DNA of 17,302 nt from JAJFFW01 sp038531315 (GCA_038531315.1 JBCBBT010000066.1:1-17302); one strand, 5' to 3'; numbered from the stretch's first letter, positions 7,215 through 15,238 are shown. Numbers and translations: made by a program. Notes: generated from the sequence alone by a model not told the origin.

Positions 7215-10094
7215 TCAGTGTGCGTTCTCGGCGCGCGCGGCGAGGGCGTCTTTGACTTTCGCACCGAGGGCCGCCATCGGAAACGGCTTTTGCAGGTAGC
7301 CGGCGCCGTCGATCTTATCGAGCTGATCGCGGACGGCCGCTTCCGCATAGCCGGACATGAAAATCACGCTGGCCGCGAGCCCCCATTCGGCCCGGGCGCG
7401 CTCGACAAGCGTCGGTCCGTCGATCTCGGGCATCATGACATCAGAAATGACGAGATCGAACTCGCTTTTGTCTTCTTCAAGGAGATCAAGCGCATCGACG
7501 CCGTCTTCAGCGGCGATCACTTCGTAGCCTGACCGTTCAAGTGTCGCCACAACAAACGCGCGCACGGGGTCTTCATCTTCAACAACGAGTATCCGGCCCG
7601 AGCCTGTATAATCAGCCGCGGCGGTCTCGCGCGCTGTTGCCGCGGCTTCGTCGTCATGCTCGATCTCGCCTTCCGACGCCGGCAGATAGATCCTGAATGT
7701 GGCGCCTTTGCCCTCGTCGCTATCGAGCGCAATGGCGCCGCCCATCTGTCCGATGACGCCATGTACGGTGGAAAGGCCCAGACCAGTTCCCTTGCCTTCG
7801 GCTTTGGTTGTGAAGAACGGATCGAAGATCTGGGCGGCGATTTCCGGCGGAACGCCGGGCCCTGTGTCTTTGACCTCGATCAGAACGCAGTCTTGCGCGT
7901 CGAGGCCGGGTACGGCGGCGGCTTTGACGTCTTCGGCGGTGATGTGACGGGTCGAAATCGTCAGCTTGCCGCCGTCGGGCGCCATGGCGTCGCGGGCGTT
8001 GACGGCGAGGTTCATGATCGCGGTTTCAAGCTGGTTGCGATCAACTTTGACCGGCGGCAGGCCGCGGCCGTTTACAAGGTCGATTTTGACCTTCTCGCCG
8101 ACGGCTCTGTCGAGGAAACGCGAAAAGTCGAGCAGGATTTCCGTGATCGACTGCACCTTGCGGGTCAGCGTCTGCTTGCGCGAGTAAGCGAGCAATTGTT
8201 TCGTCATATTCGCCGCACGCTGAGCGTTTTCCCGGATCAGGACAAGTTCCTGATAGGCCGGATCGCCTGCCGGGTGGCGCAGCATCAGATGTTCGCAATT
8301 GCCCATGACGACCTGCAGGAGGTTGTTAAAATCGTGGGCCACCTCGCCGGCCAGATGGCCGATCGCCTTTAGCTTCTGGTCCTGCGCATAGTCTTCTTCC
8401 ATGCGCTTGCGCTCGGTTGTCTCGACCGAATAAAGAAGCGTACGCTTGACGCCATACGATCCCCGACGACGCCGGACAGGCCGGGCGAAAAGCGCAAAAT
8501 AGCGCGCCGGGCCGTCGTTATTTTCGCCTTTGATGACGGCCTCAACAGCGCGGGGCGCGCCGCCGGCGTTCGCCTTGCGTTTGATTTCCGCCGCCAGATC
8601 GTCAAGCGCCGTCTGAGCGACGGAGCGCGCCAGCGGCGCATTTTTCTTTGAGCCGCCGAAAACATCCGTAAACGCTTTATTGGCCTTGACGATACGTGCA
8701 TCGCGGCCAATCTCGCCTTCGATCACCGCAACGCCGAAGGGCGCTTCGGTCATATCGCCGGAGACGGACACTTCCGGTTCCGCTGTCGCGGCCTCATCAA
8801 TGTCGACAAAGACACAGACAAATCCCTCGCCAACGCCGCCGCGCCGGAATGCTTTGAAAACCGCGTCCGCAGGATCGCCGAAACGCCGCCGGACGCGCGC
8901 CTCGACCGGCGCCTGGTCAACCCGCCAAAGCGCAGAGACAACCGGCGCGCTTTCACCCAGCACGACATCATCGATATGGCGCAGGGCGCCGCGCGAGGCC
9001 CCGAGCTTTTCGCGCATAGCCGCGTTCGCCCAGGCGATTTGTCCGGATTTTTCAATCGCGAGCACCGGCTCGACGAAGTCGGCGTAAGCCGCCGCAAGGG
9101 CGTCGTGTTCTTCTTCCTCGACTGGCATTTCGCGCAGCCGCCAGGCCATGTGATCGTCGGCCCCGCGGATCGGTCTGAGGATGACTTCAAACCGGCGGCG
9201 CTTTCCTCCGCCGTCGAGGCCCATGAGCTGGTAAAGCGTTTCCTCCGCCGCGGCGCCGCTCTTGGCGGCGCGGCAAAGCCGGAACAGTTTTGTCGCCTCC
9301 GCGCCATGCTGCGCAAACAACCGGTCGATCCGCGGCGGCAGACCCGCCGGTCCCATGACGCCGGCGTCGCGCGATAATTCCTGATAGGCGCGGTTCGCGT
9401 AGGTGACGACGCCGTCACGCCGCGTTATGAGCCGTGCATCGCTGTCCGTATCAAGAACTTTTTCGGCAAGATGTAGCGCCGACAATATTTCAGAGCCGGC
9501 GAGCTGCGCTGCATCATCGGGCGCGTTGCCTTGCGCCTGGCGCAACATGGCGCCGGTCAGCAACAAGGGTGAGAAGAGCTTAAGCGCGCCGCCCACCAGA
9601 AACGCCGCCGCCAGAAGGCCGACGCCGGCCAGCAAGACCAGCCCCGCGCCGGATGACTTGTCAGCGGAAAAAAGAACATAGGCGATCGAGCTCGACGCCA
9701 CGAGGAGGCCCGACCAGATCGCGACAAAAGAAACGAAACGCCATGCGGCGGTGTCCCTCCAGTAATGCGCGCCGCCCCTTTGGGCGTTGTCATTGACGGG
9801 CGCTGGCTCAAGCGCGGGTGCATCGTCCGCCCCCGCGTCCGCCGCCTCGGCCGTTGAGCCGGCGTCTTCTGTTGCGATCGCATCCAGCGGCGCGTGGTCG
9901 TCGGATGTTTCCTCTGCTGGCTTGTTCTCAGGGACGACGCCCTCTGCGGCTGCGCCGTCCGGCGCGGTATTGCCGTCATGGGCCGCCATCAGCGCGGCGA
10001 CGTCCGCCGGCAAGCGCGGACCCTCGGTCTTGTCGGGCGCGGCGTCGCCGGCGTTTGGTTCTGGCAAAGCGTTGACGGCCTGATTATCGCTCAT
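7215..10094 (-). CDS. cckA: Hybrid sensor histidine kinase CckA
   Basis: CckA is the membrane hybrid kinase that, through the phosphotransferase ChpT, phosphorylates or dephosphorylates CtrA and CpdR. The ATG at 10094 is preceded by AGAGGA and gives 959 aa. Order: acidic Ala/Glu/Pro-rich tail (1-105), two membrane helices (about 117-142 and 148-176), three PAS-like modules (about 204-320, 330-440, 450-560), HisKA with LAGEVAHDFNNLLQV (phospho-His H587), HATPase with NLAVNARDAM (691-704), DTGPGVP (743-749), DPFFTTK and GTGLGLSTV, then a receiver (834-950) with acidic D840, phospho-Asp D885, S914 and K936. Caulobacter CckA is about 690 aa with two PAS domains, so this one is long. The AHDFNN and receiver style and the flhB neighbour support CckA over other hybrid kinases. 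A perfect CtrA box lies about 145 bp upstream. Confidence 0.93.
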   Translation of the reverse strand: MSDNQAVNALPEPNAGDAAPDKTEGPRLPADVAALMAAHDGNTAPDGAAAEGVVPENKPAEETSDDHAPLDAIATEDAGSTAEAADAGADDAPALEPAPVNDNAQRGGAHYWRDTAAWRFVSFVAIWSGLLVASSSIAYVLFSADKSSGAGLVLLAGVGLLAAAFLVGGALKLFSPLLLTGAMLRQAQGNAPDDAAQLAGSEILSALHLAEKVLDTDSDARLITRRDGVVTYANRAYQELSRDAGVMGPAGLPPRIDRLFAQHGAEATKLFRLCRAAKSGAAAEETLYQLMGLDGGGKRRRFEVILRPIRGADDHMAWRLREMPVEEEEHDALAAAYADFVEPVLAIEKSGQIAWANAAMREKLGASRGALRHIDDVVLGESAPVVSALWRVDQAPVEARVRRRFGDPADAVFKAFRRGGVGEGFVCVFVDIDEAATAEPEVSVSGDMTEAPFGVAVIEGEIGRDARIVKANKAFTDVFGGSKKNAPLARSVAQTALDDLAAEIKRKANAGGAPRAVEAVIKGENNDGPARYFALFARPVRRRRGSYGVKRTLLYSVETTERKRMEEDYAQDQKLKAIGHLAGEVAHDFNNLLQVVMGNCEHLMLRHPAGDPAYQELVLIRENAQRAANMTKQLLAYSRKQTLTRKVQSITEILLDFSRFLDRAVGEKVKIDLVNGRGLPPVKVDRNQLETAIMNLAVNARDAMAPDGGKLTISTRHITAEDVKAAAVPGLDAQDCVLIEVKDTGPGVPPEIAAQIFDPFFTTKAEGKGTGLGLSTVHGVIGQMGGAIALDSDEGKGATFRIYLPASEGEIEHDDEAAATARETAAADYTGSGRILVVEDEDPVRAFVVATLERSGYEVIAAEDGVDALDLLEEDKSEFDLVISDVMMPEIDGPTLVERARAEWGLAASVIFMSGYAEAAVRDQLDKIDGAGYLQKPFPMAALGAKVKDALAARAENAH

Positions 10095-10238
10095 CGACGG
10101 AAATCCTCTGGCTTGTCGGCGCAGCAAAGCGCAACGCGAAACCGTGCCCGTGTTCGCGGCGCTTCGCCATATAAAAGCGGCGCAAATACCGTCTTCAGCG
10201 CGCCGGGGAACGGCCCGGCTCAACAAGCGACTTCGGCG

Positions 10239-10253
10239 TTAACGAAAGGTTAA
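10239..10253 (-). promoter_or_regulatory. CtrA box upstream of cckA
   Basis: On the minus strand TTAACCTTTCGTTAAC contains TTAA-N7-TTAAC, the full consensus of the cell-cycle regulator CtrA. It overlaps the flhB stop codon and ends about 145 bp before the cckA ATG. It is one of only two TTAA-N7-TTAA sites I found in the window, and both precede genes of the CtrA regulon or pathway. Binding is inferred. Confidence 0.75.
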
Positions 10254-11347
10254 TGTGAGGGCGCGGACCCCGCGCCCGCGGCGCGCGATTTCGCCATCAC
10301 GAACCCGATCACTTTCGCCACCGCTTCGTAATGTTCGAGCGGAATTTCCTGATCGAGCGCGACACTGGCGTGGAGCGCGCGGGCGAGCGGCGGGTTTTCA
10401 ACAACCGGCACGTCTTTAGCCTGTGCGACGTCGCGCATCCGAAGGGCGAGCTCGTCGATCCCTTTGGCGACGCACACCGGCGCGGCGGTCTCGTCTTCGT
10501 TAGGGTCGTATTTCAAGGCGACGGCAAAGTGCGTCGGGTTCATGATCAGGACCGTCGCGTCCTCGACAGCCACCATCATGCGCCGCCTGGAGGCCGCTTC
10601 GCGCTGGCTGCGTCGTTGTGCCTTCACGTGCGGGTCGCCCTCGGCTTCCTTTTGTTCGCGCCGCACTTCTTCTTTCGTCATCCGCAGGCGCTGCCGCCAC
10701 GCATGACGCTGATAACCGACATCAAGAGCGGCGATAACGGTCATGGCCGCAACCGTCAGGGCAATGAGTTTCAGAAGGATTGTCTGAACAACGCCGAGCA
10801 GGCGCTTTTCATCCGTATAAAGTAAGTCGGTCAGAAGACCGCGATCGGGCCAGAGCGCATAGACGAGGATCGCGCCGACAATCGCCATTTTCCCGACGCC
10901 CTTGGCGAAATTGACAAGTCCTGTCGGCCCAAAGATGCGCTTGACGCCAGCGAGCGGCGAAATTTTCGAAAGCTGCGGCTTCATGCGTTCGGTCGTAAAG
11001 ACGGGACGGGCTTGCGCGATATTGGCGAGGATCGCGACTGCGAAAATCAATAGCGCGGCGCCCGCGAGCGCAACGCCAGTCTTGAGCGCCGCCGCCGCAA
11101 AAAGACGTTGAAGCGCGCCGGGGTCGACCGGCAGGCTGTGCGCATTTTCAAGGAACGGCGCGCCGGCGCGCGCAATGTCCTGCGCTGCGGGCCCGGCAAA
11201 CAGCCATAACGCGATGGCGCCGCCCGCCAAAAGCGCCGCAGCGGTCGCTTCCTGGCTCTTTGGCGCATCGCCTTTCTTGCGCGCATCCTCAAGCCGCTTC
11301 GGCGTCGGCTCTTCAGTGCGCTGGAACTGATCTGACTGCTCTGCCAT
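10250..11347 (-). CDS. flhB: Flagellar export switch protein FlhB
   Basis: FlhB is the flagellar type III export gate component that switches substrate class from rod/hook to filament. The 365-aa product has the family start (TEEPTPKRLEDARKKG), four membrane helices (about 35-55, 92-112, 150-168, 187-210), the linker EAEGDPHVKAQRRSQRE and the cytoplasmic domain with the self-cleavage motif N270-P271-T272-H273, followed by the FAVALKY and AKGIDELALRMR blocks. All are intact, so it should autocleave normally. It begins 4 bases after the fliR stop, so the two are probably translationally coupled. Its stop codon overlaps the CtrA box that precedes cckA. Confidence 0.97.
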   Translation of the reverse strand: MAEQSDQFQRTEEPTPKRLEDARKKGDAPKSQEATAAALLAGGAIALWLFAGPAAQDIARAGAPFLENAHSLPVDPGALQRLFAAAALKTGVALAGAALLIFAVAILANIAQARPVFTTERMKPQLSKISPLAGVKRIFGPTGLVNFAKGVGKMAIVGAILVYALWPDRGLLTDLLYTDEKRLLGVVQTILLKLIALTVAAMTVIAALDVGYQRHAWRQRLRMTKEEVRREQKEAEGDPHVKAQRRSQREAASRRRMMVAVEDATVLIMNPTHFAVALKYDPNEDETAAPVCVAKGIDELALRMRDVAQAKDVPVVENPPLARALHASVALDQEIPLEHYEAVAKVIGFVMAKSRAAGAGSAPSH

Positions 11348-11351
11348 TGCG

Positions 11352-12137
11352 CTATCTCAGAAACTGCGCCAGGTGCGCTTCAAACCGGGTCAGGAAAACC
11401 GTGCTCACCAGTCCAGTCGTCAGCATCAGGAGCATCAATCCAATAGCCAGATTGGCCGGCATCAACATGAAGAAAACCTGCGCTTGCGGCATCAGGCGGT
11501 TAAGGACGCCGGCGCCCACGTAAAAAACCAGACCGAAGACGACAAAGGGCGCCGACAAACGAAGCCCGAGAGAAAATGCCGACGACAAAGTGCGCACCAT
11601 TGTGTCTGCAAGATCGCCCGTCAGGAGGGGCGCCGCAGGGGCCATTAGCGTGTAGGAGTCCGCCAGCGCCGCCAGCAAGAGATGGTGAAGGTCCGTCGCG
11701 AAGATCATCGTTGTGGCGAGGATCGTCAAAAAGCCGCCGACTATTGCGCCTTGCAATTCCTGCGTTGGATCGAAGGTCTGCGCCAGCGATAAGCCGATCT
11801 GAAAGGCGATCACCTGTCCGGCGACGTTGAGCGCCGCCATGAAAATGCGCGCGGTGAGCCCGAGGAATATCCCGGCGGCGATTTCCCCGAACAAGATCGC
11901 CGCAACGGGCCCAAGGGCGGTTTGGCTGGTCGCTGAGGCGAGCGCCGGATAGTAGCCCGCGGCGACCGGGGCCAACGCCAGCGTCACGGCGAGCGCCGCG
12001 GCGAGCCTGAAACGGGCCGGCAGCGAAAAATCGCCAAACGCCGGGGCCGTCATGAACAGCGCGCCGACCCGGCAGAAGACCGCAAAGCCGATAAACACAT
12101 TTACCGGCGCCAGAGTGAGAAGGTCCGCGGCGTTCAT
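11352..12137 (-). CDS. fliR: Flagellar export gate protein FliR
   Basis: FliR is a multi-spanning subunit of the FliP5Q4R1 export gate in the flagellar basal body. The 261-aa protein has about six hydrophobic segments, the characteristic start (FCRVGALFMTAPAFGDFSLPARFRLAAALAV), the FQIGLSLAQTFDP segment in the middle and the C-terminal block LNRLMPQAQVFFMLMPANLAIGL that is well conserved in FliR/SctT proteins. It begins 23 bp after fliQ and ends 4 bp before flhB, consistent with one operon. Confidence 0.95.
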   Translation of the reverse strand: MNAADLLTLAPVNVFIGFAVFCRVGALFMTAPAFGDFSLPARFRLAAALAVTLALAPVAAGYYPALASATSQTALGPVAAILFGEIAAGIFLGLTARIFMAALNVAGQVIAFQIGLSLAQTFDPTQELQGAIVGGFLTILATTMIFATDLHHLLLAALADSYTLMAPAAPLLTGDLADTMVRTLSSAFSLGLRLSAPFVVFGLVFYVGAGVLNRLMPQAQVFFMLMPANLAIGLMLLMLTTGLVSTVFLTRFEAHLAQFLR

Positions 12138-12160
12138 GGCGCGCTATCCGGCGCGCCGCG

Positions 12161-12433
12161 TCACAGCGCGCCGCCCGCGATCAGCGCATAAAGCTTGAGA
12201 GCGAATTTGCCGAGGACCGCGCCCATGAACGGCAGGCTAATCGCCATGACAATGAACATGACGACGATGCGCGGTACAAAGACGAGCGTTAATTCCTGAA
12301 CCTGCGTCAAAGCCTGAATGAGGGCGATCGCGAGCCCGACCAGCAGTCCCGCAAGCATCGCAGGGCCGGCGACAAGCAACGTCACCAGAAAGCCTTCGCG
12401 AGCGATATCGAGGATTTCCGCGCCTGTAATCAT
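12161..12433 (-). CDS. fliQ: Flagellar export gate protein FliQ
   Basis: FliQ is the small two-helix subunit of the flagellar export gate. Starting at the ATG at 12433 it is 90 aa, the usual FliQ length, with GAGGCG nine bases upstream as ribosome binding site; the frame to 12478 adds 15 residues and is less likely. Family features are the start ITGAEILDIAREGFLVTLLV, then GLLVGLAIALIQALTQVQE, then the LTLVFVPRIVVMF helix. It is the first gene of fliQ-fliR-flhB, and its upstream region carries a perfect CtrA box, as known for Caulobacter fliQ. Confidence 0.96.
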   Translation of the reverse strand: MITGAEILDIAREGFLVTLLVAGPAMLAGLLVGLAIALIQALTQVQELTLVFVPRIVVMFIVMAISLPFMGAVLGKFALKLYALIAGGAL

Positions 12434-12517
12434 GAGAATACGCCTCACCAAAAAACCGGCAGAATTTGCCGGTCTCATGGTTAACAGCGGCGAGGTTAAA
12501 GAAGCGTGGGCGCGCGG

Positions 12518-12532
12518 TTAATGCGGGGTTAA
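12518..12532 (-). promoter_or_regulatory. CtrA box upstream of fliQ operon
   Basis: On the minus strand TTAACCCCGCATTAAC gives TTAA-N7-TTAAC, the full CtrA consensus, 85-99 bp before the fliQ ATG. Two further TTAA half-sites (12481-12484 and 12496-12499) lie between it and the gene. In Caulobacter fliQ is an early (class II) flagellar gene activated by CtrA through such a site; the same role is inferred here. Confidence 0.85.
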
Positions 12533-12556
12533 GGCGCGCGGCGCGCTGAAAGGAAA

Positions 12557-12580
12557 AGCGCCCCGACGAAGCGGGGCGCT
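12557..12580 (-). terminator. Intrinsic terminator after the M2 peptidase gene
   Basis: AGCGCCCCG (12557-12565) and CGGGGCGCT (12572-12580) form a perfect 9-bp stem with a 6-base loop. On the minus strand TTTTCCTTTC follows. It sits 54 bp after the peptidase stop codon and before the fliQ promoter region, so it insulates the flagellar operon from upstream transcription. ATCGTTT on the other side could give weak bidirectional function. Confidence 0.85.
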
Positions 12581-12633
12581 ATCGTTTAATTACGCGCAGC
12601 GGCGACGCGGCGGTCTGGCGGCGGGCGCGCGCC

Positions 12634-14574
12634 TTACCAGCCGCACTGGCGGTCCTTGTTCTGGTCCTCAAGCCACGACATCAGCGGCGCGAAGTAATCA
12701 AGAACCGCCGAGCCGTCCATGTCGCGGCTGCCGGTGAAGGCTTCGAGCGCTTCCGGCCACGGTTTTTCAGCGCCAAGCTCCAGCATGGCGTTGAATTTCT
12801 TGCCGACGTCTTTCGATCCGTAAATCGAGCAGCGATGGAGCGGGCCTTCCCAGCCGGCCTGTTCGCAGGCGGCCTTGTGGAACTGGAACTGAAGAATATG
12901 CGCGATGAAATAGCGCGTATAGGAGACGTTGTTGGGAACGTGATACTTCCCGCCCGGATCAAAATAGTTATCCGGCCGGTCGACCGGCGGCCTGACGCCC
13001 TGATAGTCGGCGCGCAGTTTCCACCAACCGTCATTATACTGAGCCGGCGAAAGCTCGCCGCCAAAGACCTGCCAGCGCCATTTATCGACAAGCAGACCAA
13101 ACGGCATGAAGGCGATTTTCTCCAGCGCCTGCTGCATCAGGAGGCCGACGTCCTTGGAAGCGTCCGGCACATCGTCAAGCAGGCCGATCTGTTTGAGGTA
13201 GTCTGGCGTGATTGACAGCGCAATCATATCGCCAATCGCTTCATGAAAGCCGCCATTGGCGCCGGTCTGATAGATCACCGAGCGGTCCTTATAGGCCCGT
13301 TGATAGAAATTGTGGCCAAGCTCGTGGTGAACAGTCTGGAAGTCGTCGGCGTTGACCTTGGTGCACATCTTGATGCGGATGTCGTCTTGTCCGTCGAGGT
13401 TCCAGGCCGAGGCGTGGCAGACGACTTCGCGATCTTCCGGCTTGGTGATTTGCGAGCGCTCCCAGAAGGTCTCCGGCAGGGCCTCAAAACCGAGCGACGT
13501 GAAAAAGGTCTCGCCGGTGCGCACCATTTTCTCCGCATCATAACCGGCGCTGGCCAAAAGTTCGGTGAGGTCGTAGCCGGGGTCGGCGCCCTCCGGCGCG
13601 ACGAGATCATAGATATTGCCCCAGCTTTGCGCCCACATATTGCCGAGCAGGTCCGCCCTGATGGGCTGGTCAAGCGGCACGACATCGTCGCCATACTGAT
13701 CGTTAAGCCGTGCGCGCACATGGCACTGGAGTTGTTCATAGAGCGGCGCCACCTGTCCCCAGAGGCGGTCGGTTTCCTTGGCGAACTCTGCTGACGGGAG
13801 GTCGTAGCGCGCGCGCCACATGTCGCCGAGATTGTCAAAGCCGAGCTCGGATGCGCCGGCGTTGGCGATCTCAACCATGCGCACATAATCGGCTTTCATG
13901 TCGCCGTCGCTGTCTTGGTAATCCGCAACCGGAATTTCGCGCCATTTGGTCCAGATTTCGCGAAGCTTGGCCGGGTCGCGGATCTCGCCCATCATGGTTT
14001 CAAGGTCGTTGCGCGCGACTTGCTTGCCATCGAGATCGATTTTGCCGGTCGCATATTGCGAGCGCATCCGGGTTGAAACTTCGGCGAGTTCTTTTGCAGC
14101 GCCCTCCGTCGACGGTGCAGGCACATTGACGCCCAGCTTGATCTTTTCGATTTTGCGTCTGAGATCGGCGGGCAGCGACAGATCGTTGAAGGCTTTGGCG
14201 CCATTGGCGTATTTGACGCCAAGCTCGGTGCCTTCCGCGCCGACTTTTGTGGCGAGCCAGTTGGTGTCGTAGGTGATGTTTGTCGCCTGCGCCCAGGCGA
14301 CCCGGGCGCTGTATTCGCCGAACTCCTGATAGTCTTTTTCGGCTTTGGCGATGAAGTCGCGGGCGTCGTCCGCGGTGACGGCGCCGTCGGCGGCTGGCCG
14401 GGCTGGTTTTTCAGCCCCAGTCGTTTCAGCCCCTGTTGTTTCAGCCGTTGTCGTTTCAGCGGTTTCCGCCGCCTTTGCAGCGGGCCCGGTTTCTGCGGCG
14501 CAGCCGATGATCAACGCAAGGGCCGATACCGACAGGCAGGCGCGGACGGAATTGGTGGGTGACAGCGGTTTCAT
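12634..14574 (-). CDS. M2-family (ACE-like) peptidyl-dipeptidase, lipoprotein
   Basis: A zinc metallopeptidase of the angiotensin-converting-enzyme family, which removes C-terminal dipeptides. The ATG at 14574 follows AGGAGAGG and gives 646 aa. The N terminus is a lipoprotein signal (LSVSALALIIGC, lipid-modified C25), then an Ala/Glu/Thr-rich linker with AETT repeats (about 35-65), then the catalytic domain. The zinc motif is HELGH (417-421) with third ligand E445 in GGFHEAIGD; the 24-residue spacing equals that of human ACE. KYHVPNNVSYTRY matches the ACE segment KFHIPSSVPYIRY, so K543, H545, Y552, R554 and Y555 correspond to testis-ACE K511, H513, Y520, R522 and Y523. The enzyme should be active in the periplasm or at a membrane surface. 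It lies 82 bp after coq7; a terminator follows. Physiological substrate unknown. Confidence 0.95.
   Translation of the reverse strand: MKPLSPTNSVRACLSVSALALIIGCAAETGPAAKAAETAETTTAETTGAETTGAEKPARPAADGAVTADDARDFIAKAEKDYQEFGEYSARVAWAQATNITYDTNWLATKVGAEGTELGVKYANGAKAFNDLSLPADLRRKIEKIKLGVNVPAPSTEGAAKELAEVSTRMRSQYATGKIDLDGKQVARNDLETMMGEIRDPAKLREIWTKWREIPVADYQDSDGDMKADYVRMVEIANAGASELGFDNLGDMWRARYDLPSAEFAKETDRLWGQVAPLYEQLQCHVRARLNDQYGDDVVPLDQPIRADLLGNMWAQSWGNIYDLVAPEGADPGYDLTELLASAGYDAEKMVRTGETFFTSLGFEALPETFWERSQITKPEDREVVCHASAWNLDGQDDIRIKMCTKVNADDFQTVHHELGHNFYQRAYKDRSVIYQTGANGGFHEAIGDMIALSITPDYLKQIGLLDDVPDASKDVGLLMQQALEKIAFMPFGLLVDKWRWQVFGGELSPAQYNDGWWKLRADYQGVRPPVDRPDNYFDPGGKYHVPNNVSYTRYFIAHILQFQFHKAACEQAGWEGPLHRCSIYGSKDVGKKFNAMLELGAEKPWPEALEAFTGSRDMDGSAVLDYFAPLMSWLEDQNKDRQCGW
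14406..14463. repeat. Short degenerate tandem repeat in the peptidase linker
   Basis: On the + strand TTTCAGCC-type units recur every 15 bases (as in TCGTTTCAGCC, TGTTTCAGCC), encoding Ala-Glu-Thr-Thr units between the lipoprotein Cys and the catalytic domain. Such tracts can vary in copy number without breaking the frame, since the unit is a multiple of three. Confidence 0.6.
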
Positions 14575-14576
14575 GG

Positions 14577-14604
14577 CGATCCTCTCCTGTTTTGGCGAGG
14601 ATCG
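14577..14604 (-). promoter_or_regulatory. Leader hairpin over the peptidase ribosome binding site
   Basis: CGATCCTC (14577-14584) and GAGGATCG (14597-14604) are perfectly complementary around 12 bases. In the minus-strand mRNA the 3' arm GAGGATCG is two bases before the ATG and contains half of the AGGAGAGG Shine-Dalgarno, so the stem would hide it. A competing stem GATCGT/ACGATC (14600-14605 with 14608-14613) uses the same upstream bases and would free it. Confidence 0.45.
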
Positions 14605-14618
14605 TAGACGATCGCGCG

Positions 14619-14644
14619 CGCCGCGCAAATTATCGCGCGCGGCG
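14619..14644 (-). terminator. GC-rich hairpin after coq7
   Basis: CGCCGCGC (14619-14626) pairs with GCGCGGCG (14637-14644) around a 10-base AT-containing loop, 13 bp after the coq7 stop. No T-tract follows on the minus strand. It may be a weak terminator, an mRNA-stabilising structure, or part of the peptidase leader. Confidence 0.35.
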
Positions 14645-14656
14645 GGCCGGGAGCGC

Positions 14657-15238
14657 CTAGATTTTCTCTGAAACCCGGATCGCAGCCCGGCAGCCCAGCT
14701 GGATAACGGCCTTCAACAGAGGATAACCGGCCGCCTCGCGGGCGCCTTCGGCTTCGGCGGTGTGTTTGTGGCCAAGCTCGTCTTCGCGGAAAGCGCGCAC
14801 GGTTTCGGCGAGCGCGGGATCGGCGGTCTCCAGCTCTTCGGCCTGTTCGGCGTAGTGTTTTTCAATGACGTCCTCGACCGCCTCGGTGCAGGCCATGGCC
14901 GCCTTCTCGCCGAGCAGCGCCGTGCCGGCGCCCAGCGCAAAGCCCGCCATATTCCACAATGGCGACAACAGCGTCGGACGCACGCCGCGCTCCATCAGCA
15001 GTCTGTCGAACGTATCGAGGTGGTGTTGTTCGCCGGCTTCCATTTCGGCGAGCAGCGCCGCGGTTTCCTCTTTGCCCGGCTGGCCTTCGAAAACTGCGCG
15101 CTGGCCTTTGTAGATCTGAACCGCGCCATATTCGCCCGCGTGATCGACCCGCAACATTTCCGCAATCCTTGCGGTGCGGGGGCCGGGGCGATCTTTGGCG
15201 ATGTTGAGCGGCGGCGTATCAGCTGTGTTGGCGTTCAT
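14657..15238 (-). CDS. coq7: Demethoxyubiquinone hydroxylase (Coq7)
   Basis: A di-iron monooxygenase that carries out the C6 ring hydroxylation in ubiquinone synthesis at the inner membrane. The 193-aa product starts at an ATG with AGGGA seven bases upstream. Di-iron ligands can be assigned by comparison with human COQ7: E36 (VDHAGEYGA), E70 and H73 (EAGEQHHLDTF), E122 (CTEAVEDVIEKHY), E154 and H157 (REDELGHKHTA). An amphipathic helix (WNMAGFALGAGTALLG, about 95-110) fits membrane association. It follows dsbB by 34 bp; DsbB passes electrons to ubiquinone, so the pairing makes metabolic sense. Four extra residues lie between the first two ligand helices compared with the human protein. Confidence 0.96.
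   Translation of the reverse strand: MNANTADTPPLNIAKDRPGPRTARIAEMLRVDHAGEYGAVQIYKGQRAVFEGQPGKEETAALLAEMEAGEQHHLDTFDRLLMERGVRPTLLSPLWNMAGFALGAGTALLGEKAAMACTEAVEDVIEKHYAEQAEELETADPALAETVRAFREDELGHKHTAEAEGAREAAGYPLLKAVIQLGCRAAIRVSEKI

Noticed and set aside
12481..12499. TTAA pair with 11-base spacing as a second CtrA box
   Set aside because: Spacing differs from the required 7 bases; kept only as half-sites.
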